Shown here piece after piece: positions 1-12,194 of a stretch of 64,000 nucleotides of DNA. The stretch is taken from NCBI GenBank assembly GCA_963573315.1, contig OY752143.1, forward strand, positions 2,232,001 to 2,296,000. The letters run 5' to 3'. The stretch comes from Entomortierella parvispora. Taxonomy: Eukaryota; Mortierellomycota; Mortierellomycetes; Mortierellales; Mortierellaceae. The first letter of the stretch is position 1. Each line of letters opens with the position of its first letter. Under the pieces are notes generated by a model. The model was given only the letters and a program-made list of their open reading frames with translations. It was not told the DNA's origin and made no database searches. The position numbers were made by a program, and so were the translations under genes.

Positions 1-1247
1 ATTGACCTTGAGGAGGCCGATACTGCGAATGCTGTTGTTGTTCCAGATGGTGAGGCTGATAGTGTTGATGGAGATGAGAGCTGGACTGAGAATGAGGCGA
101 GAGATGACTACCACCGTTCTGTTGGACCATGATCGAAGGCATGCTCATCCTCCTCTTCTTGCGTTGCATGGTGGTGTTGAAATGATTCTTGATTGCGTTG
201 TCGGGACGACCGGGCATCAGCTTGGCCATCTCGGCCCACTTGGAACCAATCTGGCTGTACAGTTCCAAGATCCTCATGTCCTCCTCGTGCGTAAAGGGAG
301 ATTTGTTGACTAAAAAAAATAAGAAAGGACAAGTAGGAAGTCAGCTGTCAGTCCAATTGAAGAAAAGAAAGTGGGTGTGAGAGTGTGTACAGAGAGGGTA
401 TAACATACTCTGGGGGTCCAAGTGATTGTGCCATCGCTCCCGGCACTGTTTGCCAGTGCGGGATCCGATCCTTGAGGCAATGAAAACCCACTTCTCGGGA
501 CCAAAGTCACTGACAAGACTTGTAAGACGGCTATCCTCCTATTTCAATTAAAATAGAAAAAAAAAGGGATGCAGCAGTATCAGTAACTAGGGGAAGTACA
601 GTCAAAACACATCACGGACGGTTCAACTGTTCCAAGTCTCTTACCTCTTCTGTCCAAGGGCCTTTGACTTGACGGGGCCGCGAGGTCGAAGACAAGGCGC
701 GCCAGCGATGAAGGCATTCCTCTCGATCACGTGTTCCCTCTGGGAAGGCGTATTCTGCAACGGTTCTCCAGGACTTTGTTCCATGGACCGTTACAGCCTC
801 ATGCAGCGCTTGGTCCTGAAGAGAAGCAGAGTTAAAAAAAAATATCAAACAAATTGGAATCAGGATCAGGATTTGCACGTTCTTCATTCCTTGGAGAGCG
901 ACATAATGGAAGAGTAGGGCTAAGCGATAACGATCTGGCTTCTTTACCTCGAGGCGATGCCATTGTCTGGAACCGAAGGATACGTTATCGCTTCTGTCCA
1001 TATATGATTGGTGCTGAAGGTCCTGGTGTGAATGTTCATAATGATATTGGGAGTGGTATTGAGTCTGCTGTTGATGATGATGATGTTGTGTCTGAGGGTA
1101 GGCAATTGAAGGGTGAGCATGGAAAACAGAGGCCATAGAGGCGTTCGATCCGGATGAGCTTGGGGAAGAGAAGCTGAGACGCTCCATCGATTTCTCCATG
1201 TTGAAATCAGTAGTGTTCAGGGGAGGCAAATTGGTTGGGATCCTCAT
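1..1247 (-). CDS. R1R2R3 MYB transcription factor, 3' end off the window
   Basis: Exons on the minus strand are 1247-948, 815-645, 538-409 and 309 to the left edge, joined at GT/AG sites in phase. The first ~80 residues are S/H/Q-rich and probably disordered. Three tandem MYB repeats follow. R1 has tryptophans in RQWHRLE, TKSW and LHRW. R2 starts KGPWTEEEDSRL, contains KWVFIASRI and ends in [13 protein letters not shown]3 starts [10 protein letters not shown], contains [10 protein letters not shown] and ends in DNAIKNHFN. The R2 and R3 recognition helices ([20 protein letters not shown]) are close to animal c-MYB, which binds AACNG-type sites, so a nuclear DNA-binding regulator is likely. After the repeats comes a basic QRKKRR segment, then an S/T-rich tail that runs off the window. 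R1 is the most diverged repeat. The family call is secure; the target genes are unknown. Confidence 0.9.
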
Positions 1248-3838
1248 GGTTGCTTAAAGAAAGAGTCGAGAAAGATAGAGAGAGAAAGAGGGGACAAAGG
1301 CAGTAACAGTTGCAGGGAGAAAGGGTGTAAAAATAAAGGGCCGCTTATAACTAAGTCGAGAAGAAAGATGTGGGGACCGAGTTGTCAAGGTTTGATTTCA
1401 GGGAAGAGTCTGTCCGTTGTTGTGAGGGATATAGAAAAGCAAGGTGCGCTGTGGAATGGGAATAAGGACTATTAACGATCAACAGGATTACAGGTGATAG
1501 AGATAGGCAAGTGAGGATGATACGCGACAGGACGAATGGGTATGAGGATAATAGGGAGAAAGTGAAAGCAGAGAAAGAAAGGAAAAGAAAAGAAAAAAAA
1601 AGGGAGATACCGAAATGAACGCTTGGTTAATAAACGGAAAAAATCGACAGGTTGAGGAGATTCCTTCATTCGACCCTTTGTGGATCTGCAAATATAGAGG
1701 AAAGAGACGGGTTTGAGAGTAAAGGTGAATGGCCTTCCGGTAGCGTGTTTCTTGTTGCTGGCTACTTGTTCCTCTCAAGGTTCTTTAATGGGATCCCTCT
1801 CTCCCTTTTCCGAATTGTGCCTGGGAAGGATTGGAATATCGAGATGGAAGGATTTGAGTATTCAAACCATAGCCTGTCTGTCGGTCTCTCTGTCTGTCTG
1901 TCAATCCGTCTGTCTCTCTGTCTGTCGGTCGGTCTGTCTGTCCTTCTGACCGATAGACTGAACTCCTCAGTCGTATGTTTCTTCTCTACTCTGTCTGGCG
2001 CCTTCTTCTTTCTCCGGAGAAGGGTGTGCGCCTGCCCTTCGTGCAATGCGTGTTTTTCATAAAGGGATAAACAAAAAAAAACTGAACCCTCAGGAGGCCC
2101 CGGAGGTGTTGTTTATTGTTGTTGACGCATCGTTGTAGTTGTTGCGCGTGGAAAGTTGAGAGCAAAACATGGTTCCCTTCCTGCTCTTGTCAGCACAAAA
2201 CCAATGTGTCGTCCCTTCCTCCCTTTTTTTTTCTAGTAGAGTGTTCAAGAACGACCCAAAGGGCAGCCACCACGCAAAGGGGGTAGGTGTGTGTGAATAG
2301 CATGTGTCTTGTGTGTGCGGATAGACTCTGAACGCGGAGAGAGGGCCTAACAATAATATTCAGGAAGAAAGAGGAGAAGAGGAAAAAACGGTGCAAGGTG
2401 TGAACAGAGTAGAGGAGCTCTCTCCCCCAAAGGAGACGGATCTTGTCTTTGTTGTTTTGTTGTTGTTTTTTGTTGCTGTTGTTGTTTTGTGTTGTTGCTG
2501 TCTTTTTTTTTCTTTTTTTCTTGTTTTCTTTTTCAAAGGGGGGAATGGTGGGGAGGGCAGTTATGGACCAGTCCCGTCAAGGAGGTTATACTAGACCCTT
2601 TCATCTGGCTCACTTTGATTCTTTCATGTTCCTCGTAGAAATCGTGGCAGAAGAAAAACTCCTTTTTCGATTGGTTGAGCGACATAGCCAGCTGGTGTTG
2701 GTCCGCCCTTTCTTTGGGTTTAACCTGGCCAGGAGACTCGATTTGCCTCTTGGCCAACCCTTACAATCTGTTTTTAACATGCACGCCTGCAGCATCGCGC
2801 AATAGACTCAATCTGCCTAAAGACTTTTCTCTTTCCATCTCTTTTTTCACTTTCCTGCAAAAAGCTTCCATCTTTCTGCAACCTGACATAGAGGAAGTCT
2901 TATTATCTAATACGATTGGAAGATCGCGATCAAGTACACAGCAGCGATCGCAATTGACGCGTCCGATACGCGTGTTTTGATGTTTGTGACACCATAAAAA
3001 AAACTAGCCAAAGTAACGACTCTCACTCCAAACCCCAAGACAGAAAACTGGTGAGCAAATGAAGAGTCCATTTGCGAAAAGGTGGAGAGGGATCGGCTCT
3101 AGAGAATAGGTTGAATGATTCAGGTGTCAGAAATGACCCTGCAACACCGTGGAGAGGGGAAAAAAATACCTAGTCGCTGCAAGGAGAACTCTCTGCAAAC
3201 AAAAAAGAAGCTTTGAGGGGACGAAAGCGAGGGGAAACTCAAGAGATGCATGACAGACTTGCCACTTTTTTTGGGCCTGGTTGCATTTGGTTGCATGACC
3301 TCTTTCAGGAATGACGACGCCGGGCATATCTTGCCTCATTCCCCTTCCACACATGTTCTGTCGGCGACATTTTTTTCCTCTTTCTCTTTCTCTCTCTCTA
3401 TCTCTCTTTCTTTCTTTCTTTCTTTCTTGTCACTCCTCCTTAATCCCTTCTTTTTTTTTTTTTTCTTTTCATCCCATCATCGTCACGCTCCTAGAAATCG
3501 GTTGAACAACCTGGTGTGGACGTGTTGTGAGCGACATCCTGTGTTGCTGTCCTGTGAGGGCCTTGCAGACAAATCAAGGAGGTTTGGGTACATGGAAACC
3601 AAAAAGCCCCCTCCCCTTGCAGGGCAGGGCGGGGCGCCGCGTCCATCTTGGTTCTTAAAATCTCTGGCGCCCACACCGCAGGGAATAATGAATGAAAGAA
3701 TAAAAAACGCGCACAGTCTTCCGTCCAATTGGAGTCATAAGAGCTAGATGCACACAATAGTCTATAAGTCTATATTGGCAGTCCAGACCGCTCGATATAT
3801 TAGATGGTATGGTATATGTGCTAGGTAGATTGTTCGTT
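1248..3838. other. Intergenic, 2.6 kb between the MYB 5' end and the GH9 3' end
   Basis: No ORF here has recognisable protein character; the open frames are low-complexity shadows. The stretch holds the upstream region of the MYB gene (purine-rich, about 1250-1650). It also holds a degenerate TCTG/TCGG repeat at about 1875-1945, a T/G-rich tract at about 2450-2530 and a CT/CTTT tract at about 3378-3470. A long MYB leader, upstream introns or a noncoding RNA cannot be excluded. Confidence 0.5.
1875..1945. repeat. Degenerate TCTG/TCGG microsatellite
   Basis: About 70 bases are built almost entirely of TCTG units with scattered TCGG and TCTC variants. The tract lies about 630 bp upstream of the MYB start codon, in noncoding DNA. 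Confidence 0.75.
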
Positions 3839-6550
3839 TCAAGAGCGACGCGCGTTCTGCAAAAGGATGGGGTCGTCTCTCGAGGGCAAAGGAGGTGGGG
3901 GCACCGACCGGGTCTGGTTCTGGCGCAAGGGAGGGGGAGGAGGCACGGCCAAGTTGCTTACAACATGGTCTTGCGTTGATCGGTTTATAGGCTGAGGATG
4001 TTTGATGGTGTACTGTGAGTTAACCGTAGACCTGTTGGACTTGGAATACCTCCGGGCCGCCGCCCAGGCTCGGATCTGATCGCGCTTTCGGTAGCAAACA
4101 ACAGCACTAATAACAATGGCCACGAAAATGGACCCAATGACGATGAGGATGATCTGCCAGACCTCCATACCGTTGAGGATAGGGGGAAGATCGGGGCGAC
4201 CTGCCGCAATGGCCACATAGGGAGGAGAATCCTTTGAAGTCATGACCTGGTAAGCCATCAGACCATTGAAGGGCGCGTTGTAATCCAGAGCAACCTAGCG
4301 AAACAAACAAACAAAAGCAAGAAAAGTAACCTGTCAGCGAAAAAACAACAACAACACAAACAGGGCAAACTGATCGCGTCTGCTTACTGCAGCCGCAACG
4401 TCCCCTAGTAAAATATTCGCAATCACAACAATACCTCATTCTGTCTCCAGTCGCTTCGACGGTCTTCGAAGCGGTCGTTCTTATCCGGTCCGCCAACAAG
4501 GGCTCCATAGATGGTGTACTTCTCCTTAGAGGGGAAGGTATCAATGGTGCCAGGATCGTTACCACCGGAAGCCGAGGCTGAATGAGGGTTGAGGGGTGAG
4601 TTAGGATGCACACCGACAATGTAGGGGGTCTTTTCAGGATTATCTCCTAGTAAATAGTTAATCTGGCCCAAAGCAAACGAGCGATAGTTGGACACCTTCT
4701 CCTGTGTCGTGGCATTATTGTTGCTGTTGCTGTCCATCTGGGTCGACAACAACATGAGAGCAAATGCCGCATTTGCTGAGACGACAGAAGAGTCATCCCC
4801 AGAGTTTCCGTTGCAGAAGTAAAGGCCGCCCTTTGTGAGCATGCAGGGCTTGGGTGCACTTCTTGTAAACTCGGCAAACTGTTCCGAGAGTCCTTGCCAT
4901 TTTGGATAGGCGCTCGTTCCAGTGGTCAGGCTCGCCATCAAGATATAAACCAAGCCAGTCTTGTCGTCCCAAGTAACAGGATTGGTCTGGACGGATTGGG
5001 AGTTCAAAGAGTCAATGTATATGCCAGCTTGCTGAGAATAAGTTGGGTTTTTGGTCAGACTGTACATCCAGGCGGCAGCCCAGGCAAGCTCATCCACAAA
5101 TCCAGAGGACGCATAGCAACAGGAAGCGGCAGAAACAACAGTTTGGTACACTTGCTGTGGCATCGCTGTCTCGGCAAGGTTAAAGAGGGCTTCGGCATGA
5201 GTCTGGAGAGTTGCTGCATAGGTGGCATTGTTCAACTTGTCGCGGTACAACTGAGAACAGGCCGCAAAAGCGGCAGCGGCATCAGCCATGACATCAGTGC
5301 CAGGGTTGGCCCTGTTCACTTGGAAGGAGGCACGAGGTAATGGGATGGACGTGTCGGGTCCCCAGTAGTTATTGTCAATATCGCTGGTGCCGACCTGGAC
5401 CCAGAGCGTGTCGTTGTTGGGATGGGCCTTGATCAGCCAGTCCATACCCCAGCGAACCATCTGGTCTAAATACTGGGTCTCGTTGGCGAGTTGGTAGCCC
5501 TCAAAGTAGGTCAAACCGCCCCAACACGTCTCCGCGAGAGTGAACGTAAGGGGGAAGATGAACTTGAGATAATCTCCGGCATCATAGTAGCCCTGAAGGA
5601 GAAAAGTGTAGTCGCGTGGGCGAGGGTCAGACACAGGGACCCTTTTTGTGCTCAACTGCGCTACAAGTTTTTTTAGACGTGCTTCAACTTACCCCTGTTA
5701 GGTCAACACCGACATCGCTGCCGTCGCTCATGGCAGAGTCGTTGCGCTAATAGACAGGAAAAACAGGTTAAGAAAAAAAAGTTTAGTGAGGAAATGGCAA
5801 TTTTGTCCCTGTGGCCAACCCCGAACCTCTCACGAAATACAGCCGACAGAAAAGCGAACTACTGTACAGCCGACAGAAAAGCACTGAACATGGCGGGTGT
5901 ATCTCCTCTCTGCTGCAGGAACCATTCCACTGACTTACCCAAGTAACGCGTTGGTTCGCTGGAAGTTTTCCTGAACGCTGGGCCTCGTAGAACAGCAAGG
6001 AGTAGTCGAGTAATCTATGCGCAAAGTAAATCCGCCAGAAGGTCAGAGATGCAGAAACCGGCCCATCCTTTATCCTCGTCGGATGCAAAGTCAACGGCAG
6101 TAATTAAAATGTCTCTAAGCAGAACATGCCACGGGCTGTGGATGACGATGGCCCTACCGGCCTGTCGCTTGCATTTGACGGCGGGAAGACAGAAAACAGC
6201 TGTGGCAGGGATGAAGAGGGTTTGAGGTACGGTACTTACTTGACGTATTCAGGATCTGGAAAGGAAGGGCTCGTTACATTGTCCCTGGGCTCATCAGGGA
6301 AAACCGCTGGTGCCCCTGAGCCTGCATCAAATGTCGGCGTTGGCGGTTTTGAAGGGGTAGTGGGGGTACTGGGAGGACGAGGGGTCGAAGTAGGAACAAC
6401 CACGGCTGTGCTCGTGGCCGGAGCGGGCGAAGGCGTGGCAGAGGGCGAAGGCGCGGGAGAGGGCGATTCCTGGGCATCCGTGGATCTAGCGCATAGGGCT
6501 GCGACAAGGGCTACAGCGGCCCATATGGAAGTGAGGGTCGGTGTCTTCAT
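3839..6550 (-). CDS. GH9 endoglucanase with C-terminal transmembrane anchor
   Basis: Five exons (6550-6240, 6014-5939, 5749-5693, 5592-4435, 4294-3839) give 685 residues. Residues 1-26 form a signal peptide ending near STDA. Residues 27-95 are a P/S/T-rich, probably O-glycosylated linker. The GH9 domain spans about 104-560. It has the DAGD motif (about 152-155, within GGYYDAGDYLKF) that supplies catalytic aspartates, the VGVHPNSPLNPHSAS segment in place of the canonical His signature, and the acid Glu at 534 (QNEVALDYNAPFNG). Residues 580-602 are a single transmembrane helix (IILIVIGSIFVAIVISAVV), followed by RKR and an ~80-residue cytosolic tail with poly-proline runs. GH9 enzymes hydrolyse internal beta-1,4-glucan bonds by inversion. 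The topology (type I, catalytic domain outside) suggests action at the cell surface or in the secretory pathway, possibly on the fungus's own wall. The last intron falls directly after the catalytic Glu codon. Confidence 0.93.
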
Positions 6551-9411
6551 GGCGTGTCTGCGGGCTGACTGTTTGATGTACGAACAGATGGACGAATGCG
6601 GACAAGACGGGTGGGATGGACACGGAGACGGATCACTGTGGGGGGAGGAGGGGAGAAGGGGGCGATGAGTGAGGGAAGGATGAATGAAATAACAGTGAAT
6701 GAGTGAATGAATGAGTGAATGAATGGAAAAGAGAAGGATGCGGCCAAGGAGAATTAACAAAGAGAGGAATAAAAGAGAGAGGAAGGGAAAGAGAACGAGG
6801 AGAAGGGGAAGGGGAAGGGGAAGCCCTGCCTTGCGCTGCGTTGCGTTGCTTACCTGGAGGCGTGAACCTGTGTTCTGCTGCTGTTCCTGCCAGGGTCAAA
6901 CCTGTCTTCTGTTCTCTTGGTGGCACGATGGTGCGGAGCGAAGGACGGAGCGAAGGATCCGCTTTTGCTCCGCACTGATCACTGCAGCAGACAGCAGCAA
7001 CCTCCAGCAGCAGTCTCCCCGTCTAGTATGTGTCCATGAGCGCTAGCCCTGGGGTCGGTCAATTGCCGCCAACACAGCCCCGGCACGGCAAGCTCTGAAC
7101 CGAGAACGAGGAGTCAGTCGATGGCTGCTGCCCTGCCCGAAATAGATCCTGCTCATTCTCCTTCAAGTCGCACAGATATCCAAACCAAGTTGTGCACTGG
7201 CGGCGATTTTGTTTTGTTGACGCAGGAAACAGCCCTTCTCGCCAAACTCTTTCTCTTTCGGGGTTGATTATTGACGCGATGTTTTCTTTTCCTCTTGACC
7301 CTTCCCCCACCCCCTTTCCCTATCTAACGCCTCAGCCTGAACAAGGGGAGCATCATATCCTAGACCGGGACCGCGCAACATTCTCCAGCCCGAGGCGCAT
7401 GCAACAGTATCGCCATTGGGACAGGGTCATCGCCACAAGAACGGGGAATGGTAGGGAAGGCGGGGTTTAAGCACTCCAGAACGGGAAAAGAAAACAGCCG
7501 AGACTGACTATTGAACCACATAGTCGGGGAGTAAGGATCTTCACAGACAGGATGCATGGAGGACGACCAGTCTCTTGATGGCGCTCTCTTTTTGGCCACC
7601 CACAGCTTTTTGCGCAAAGAGGACGCTGCAAGACGTTGCAACGGCAATGTGGACAAGAAGAAAGGGGGGTTGAGCAAAGGTGAGAAGGTTTTTGGTGGCG
7701 ACAGAAAGTATCGCATCGCCCATACTTTAGCAATTGAGGACAAGAGGGAATAGACGCACTGTTCTCGACCTGGCTCTTGGTTCCTTGGGCGACCGAGATA
7801 CCTCGATCCTGATTCTCGGGACAACATCTCAAATTACATACTCTGCTGTACCCCGCGCGCTCGATGTTGTAATCGCTCTCATTTTCTGCAGACCACTCTC
7901 TGCCGCACGATTTTCTTGCGCACGTGGCCTACAGGCTTTGCGCCTCCTCAGGGCTGGCCCTTACCCTCAAGGACAATGATAAAGAGGACAAGTATGTAAA
8001 GTCCAGCACTCGGGGCGCACAGGTGAGGAGATCAAGTTGACGGAAAAGTCTGACTGGACACAACACACACCTACAGAGAGAGAGAGATGGAAACAGAAAG
8101 AGAGACAGAAAAAGAGACAGAAAAAGAGGCCGAAAGTGTGCATGTCTGTCTGTGTTTGTGTGTACAAGAGAGAGTGTGTGTGAGAGAGGAATGTCCAACG
8201 GACAGCACCAACAACGACAGTGAAGAGAGCGGTGCAGTCAACAACCACAACATAAAACGCACCCAAGAGCACTTTATTCAGGTGTCACCAACACCCACCC
8301 ACCACCCACTGCTCTGGATTTCTTCAGGAGAAGCCGTTGCAATTACAGCGACGGACAAAGGGTCTGGCCACACACAAGAAGGAAAGGAAAGAGGACCCCC
8401 CTCTTCCTCTACTATACCCAGTAGTGCAAGAAGTAAAAAAGAAGACGCAATACTGTGGACTACTGTAGACTAACAATGGCAACCTGGGTCCATCGCAGCA
8501 CTACTGGCTGAACAGGGCGTGGTTCTGCAGCTGCCCCTGTTTCCACGCACCTGCGGCAATTTAGGTTCTTCAGCAATCAAAAGAGACCGCGACCATTCGC
8601 CACAGTCGCCCGTTGGTGCCTGTTGGTGCAACATTCATTTCCCACCACGCACCCCTCCTGCCCTTCCTGCCCCTGTCCGTCCGTTTGGTCGTTTTATTTG
8701 TTTGTTTTTTGTTGTGAGGGCAGAGCGAGCGAGCGAGCGAGCAGGGGACAGACAACAAACAGCAGCAGAGGCAGAATGGCTGGGGTGTATGCGCCGTCCT
8801 CTCTGCCTGCCGCCTCTGCGCTCTCCAACAAAGGTGCAGCAGTCGAGTATTTGGTCGGTCCCTGGCTACATCTCTTGCTCGCTGCTGGTTGTCTTTCTGC
8901 CATCCATCCACTTCCCTCCATTCACACCCACCTCATCCTCATCTGGACGCATCCTTCTCTCTTCTACTCGTTTCTCATTCCCCTCGGCAAGAGCAAATCA
9001 CTGCGCTCATTCCCGTCCACCTGCCTCTACCCATCTTTGACGACAGTCGCTGCCACCTTTCCTCTCACTCTTTCACAAAGCCCCCCCCCCTCTCGCCTTT
9101 CCGAGTAACTGTTCCTATACATCATACAAGGGTTCTGTTCTCACCTTCCTGCCCCGCCTCTGTTATTCCCATTCCGCTCTCGCTTCTGTGCCTGTGAGTT
9201 GAGTCCCCCCCACCTCTATCCCTTGCATATTTCCAACAGCAAGACGTTCGTGGCAGGCCACCTGCGTTTTCTATTCCCTCTCTTTCTTTCTCTAACCTCC
9301 CGCACCCCAACCGCCGACTTGCAGTCCGAGGCTAAACCTTTGCTGCTTTTCTCCACTTCTGGCGAACCCATCCTCCCTTGTCTCACCGCCTAGCGACATT
9401 ATAGAGCCACG
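6551..9411. other. Intergenic, 2.9 kb between the divergent GH9 and KCH genes
   Basis: This is shared upstream DNA of two divergent genes. No convincing coding frame is visible; the ORFs are short, overlap on both strands and are low in complexity. GAAT/GAATGA repeats lie at about 6690-6725, purine runs (GGGAAG) at about 6780-6825, and GA/GT-rich tracts at about 8075-8190. The last ~400 bases before the KCH ATG are C/T-rich, typical of a fungal promoter or 5' leader. Such a long stretch could hide a leader intron or a noncoding RNA. Confidence 0.5.
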
Positions 9412-11542
9412 ATGGGCGCTCAATGGAAACGTGAGAAGGTCCAGGACCACAAGTTTGACTTTATTAATGTGGATGACTTTGTCGACAACTCTTGCTGGCG
9501 TCAATTCCGGTACTGTCTCGTCTTTGTGGCGATCATAAGAGGCATTCTTGTGTACTGCTCCGATATCTTCACCGCCGTGAACTTGCTCGCCAACAAAAAT
9601 CCACAGACCTTCGTCGGAGACCAAGGAGTCGCCTTTGGAGGATTCACATTGCCATTCACTGTCTACAAGTATCTATTCCCAGCCTGTATCATCTTTGGGT
9701 TCTTGCTTCTGATCCTAGAAGTCCGTCGTGCCAAGGGCATCATCCAGTCGAGAGACATCTCGTACGCGTTTACGTCTCAGATGGCCAGCCGATACTACAC
9801 TGTGCGATCCTACCCTCATTACTGTTTCTTTTCGCAGATTAACAACTCGAAAAAGACTGTAGATGAGGTTGCGTTCTTTTGCTTCTTCACCTTCAGAAGT
9901 AAGTCTGTGTTTCTTTTTTTATTTTATTTTTTTTTTTTTGCCACATTTTGACATGACATGACAGCCTTGCGCCCGGGTATCTTTGGTGTGTGTCCAATGA
10001 GCCTTTTATTAATTGCGTGTCCTCTTGGTCCATGAACCATGTACTGTACTATATTTCGTATCTCATAGACTGGAAACGGTTGATGCTCGCTGATGCGCCT
10101 CGCCAGGTCATCAATGCCTCGATTCTTTACCAGACCTTTCACAAAGTGAAATTGGACAAAATTTCCAACTTGTTCGATTGGGACACTATCCTGAATCACC
10201 CCTCCATCTTCAAAGAGATCACGCTAGGCGCTATGATTTTCACGGTAGTCATGTTTGCATTCTCTCTCTTGATGCTGCTCGCGGCCGTCCTCTTGTATAT
10301 CCCTTTAGTCAGTCATATTCAGGGAAACCTCAAAGAGTACTGTTGCCACAAGATCGATAAGCGGTACGTATTTACGGGTCTTCCAGAGGCCGATTGCAAC
10401 TGTTTTGAGAGACTCTTTTAGCGGCGAGATAGAAAGGAAGTGGGAATTGACGTCGATTATTTTTCTTAATCTTTTTCTTGGCCCGTTGTAGCATCGAAGA
10501 GTTGATTCGCAAAAAGACAAAGAGCAGAGCCCAGGCCGCTTTGAAGGGCGGAAAGAAGACCAACCAAAAAGACATTGCCATGTCGAACCTGCAACAGCCA
10601 ACCCTTCCTCAGCTGGACTTGCTTGAGAACAACCCAAAGCCCTTACCTACTCCAAGGAATGCTTACGCGGCTCCGACCCCAGCTACTTACAACACTCCAT
10701 ACTCGGGCGGAAAGGGCGGCTATGGCCATCAGCAGCAAGACTACTACGACAACAATTATGACGGTTATGGCGACTATGGTGATTATGGTTATAACAACAC
10801 AAACAACAACGGATACACCGCCAGTCCTGCTACTGCGGGATATACTCAAAACTACCCCAAGGACGACTACTTCCAGACAAACCCCTCTCCACATCGGTCT
10901 GCGACCACGACCACGTCCTCGGGTGCTACAACAGTCGTGTCCAAGACGCCCAATGGTGGTATGAGTTACGACCCTTACTCTGAGACTGCTTACACGGATG
11001 ACATCTACGACCACTACACTTCCAAGGAAGAGCACCAACACTTGCAGCAGAAATCTTCCCATGATGCCTATGGTGATTATTACAACACCCCTGTCAGCAA
11101 CAATGGCGCCGGAACGTACAATCAGTCCTCACAGGCGACTCCGCCCCCTCATTCATCTAGAACGAGGCGCTACGATGATTATGGTCATCCTCAACGGTCT
11201 GGCTCGCCCTTGCCATCTCAGCATGGATCGGATCTCGACAGCAACCACTATGGCTATGACAACAAGGGCAATAGCAACAGTGGGGCGACGCGTGGAGGTT
11301 ACGCTGGTAACAACTCCACAAACACAAGTGCTGGATATGGCGGATACAATAACAGCCATCACAACTCGGCAGACTATTACCGGTCCAGCAGCCCTGCCCC
11401 TGGTGGTCGAAGCAACGGGAGCAGTCAGTACCAGCAGCAGCAGCAACAATACACGCCCCAGACTTCCCCTCAACAAGCGCCTCAGCGTGGTCGCCGGCAA
11501 GATACATCCCAATCGAACTACCGGCCTGGTCAAGGATACTAA
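9412..11542 (+). CDS. KCH1: KCH-family low-affinity K+ channel with N/Y/Q/G-rich tail
   Basis: Exons 9412-9898, 10069-10363 and 10492-11542 encode 610 residues. The membrane domain (1-~290) carries hydrophobic helices at about 29-50, 82-105, 150-162 and 215-247. It also carries the family-typical segment NWKRLMLADAPRQVINA just after the first splice. Yeast Kch1/Kch2 of this family mediate K+ influx that activates Ca2+ entry during pheromone or ER stress; the same role here is inference. The C-terminal ~300 residues are rich in Asn, Tyr, Gln, Gly and Ser (for example YGDYGDYGYNNTNNNGYT) and look prion-like or disordered. An alternative splice could insert a 21-nt micro-exon (9965-9985), replacing the N of NWKR with TLRPGIFD; the simpler 170-nt intron is preferred. 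A polyadenylation-like AATAAA lies at 11574. Confidence 0.82.
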
Positions 11543-12194
11543 CGGTGGAAGGGCCGACGTGCTTTTAATGGAAAATAAATGTATTGAATTAGACAGGTCG
11601 ATGCATGCTGTGGATGGGTGGTCGGGAGGTGTGGAAGGGGGAATGAGTCGGATGGGCAGACTCGAAAAAGCGGTGCCCGCGTGGATAGGATTCTTGGCGC
11701 AACTGGCTGGTGGCAAGCAAGGGTTGCTGTGTGATTGGCCCCTTTGGTTTGCAGTCTTCTCCACGCGCAGAGTCCACAGGGGCGAGAGTGAGCTGAAACT
11801 AAAGCGCGCCGGGCTCTGCTCTCAATGCGACTGCGTGTCAGTCCATCTGTCCAGTCAGTGCCCGTGGCGTGGAGTGGCGTGTAGGGATGATGAGAGATGG
11901 GATGATGCACACATGGGCATCGTCCTTGTCCAGTCTATTCGCGTCTCTTGTTCCTCTCTCCTCTTCCTGCCCTCGCCACACCCTCTTTTTTACGACCCCT
12001 TCCCCTGATTTACTCACCCCTACTTTTTCTCTTCCTTTTCCATCAACCTCGTTTCGGTGCCCACATTCGATCGACTCTTTGGACTCAACGACATCTCATC
12101 ACGCGGCTATTCCTCCTCCTTCTTCCTTCTCTTTTTCTCCCTCTTTTCTCCCCTCTCCTCCCAACCAAAGCAACAGACAGGACTCGCCTCCACA
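11543..12194. other. Intergenic between KCH and ALG5
   Basis: Contains the KCH 3' UTR and the ALG5 promoter. The 250 bases before the ALG5 ATG are strongly C/T-rich, as in many fungal promoters. No ORF of merit was seen. Confidence 0.5.
11574..11579 (+). terminator. Poly(A) signal of the KCH gene
   Basis: AATAAA lies 32 bases after the stop codon of the KCH gene, the usual distance for a eukaryotic cleavage and polyadenylation signal. Confidence 0.45.

Noticed and set aside
6551-9411. Several ORFs of 100-170 codons in the GH9-KCH spacer
   Set aside because: All are low-complexity, occur on both strands over the same bases and lack any recognisable motif.
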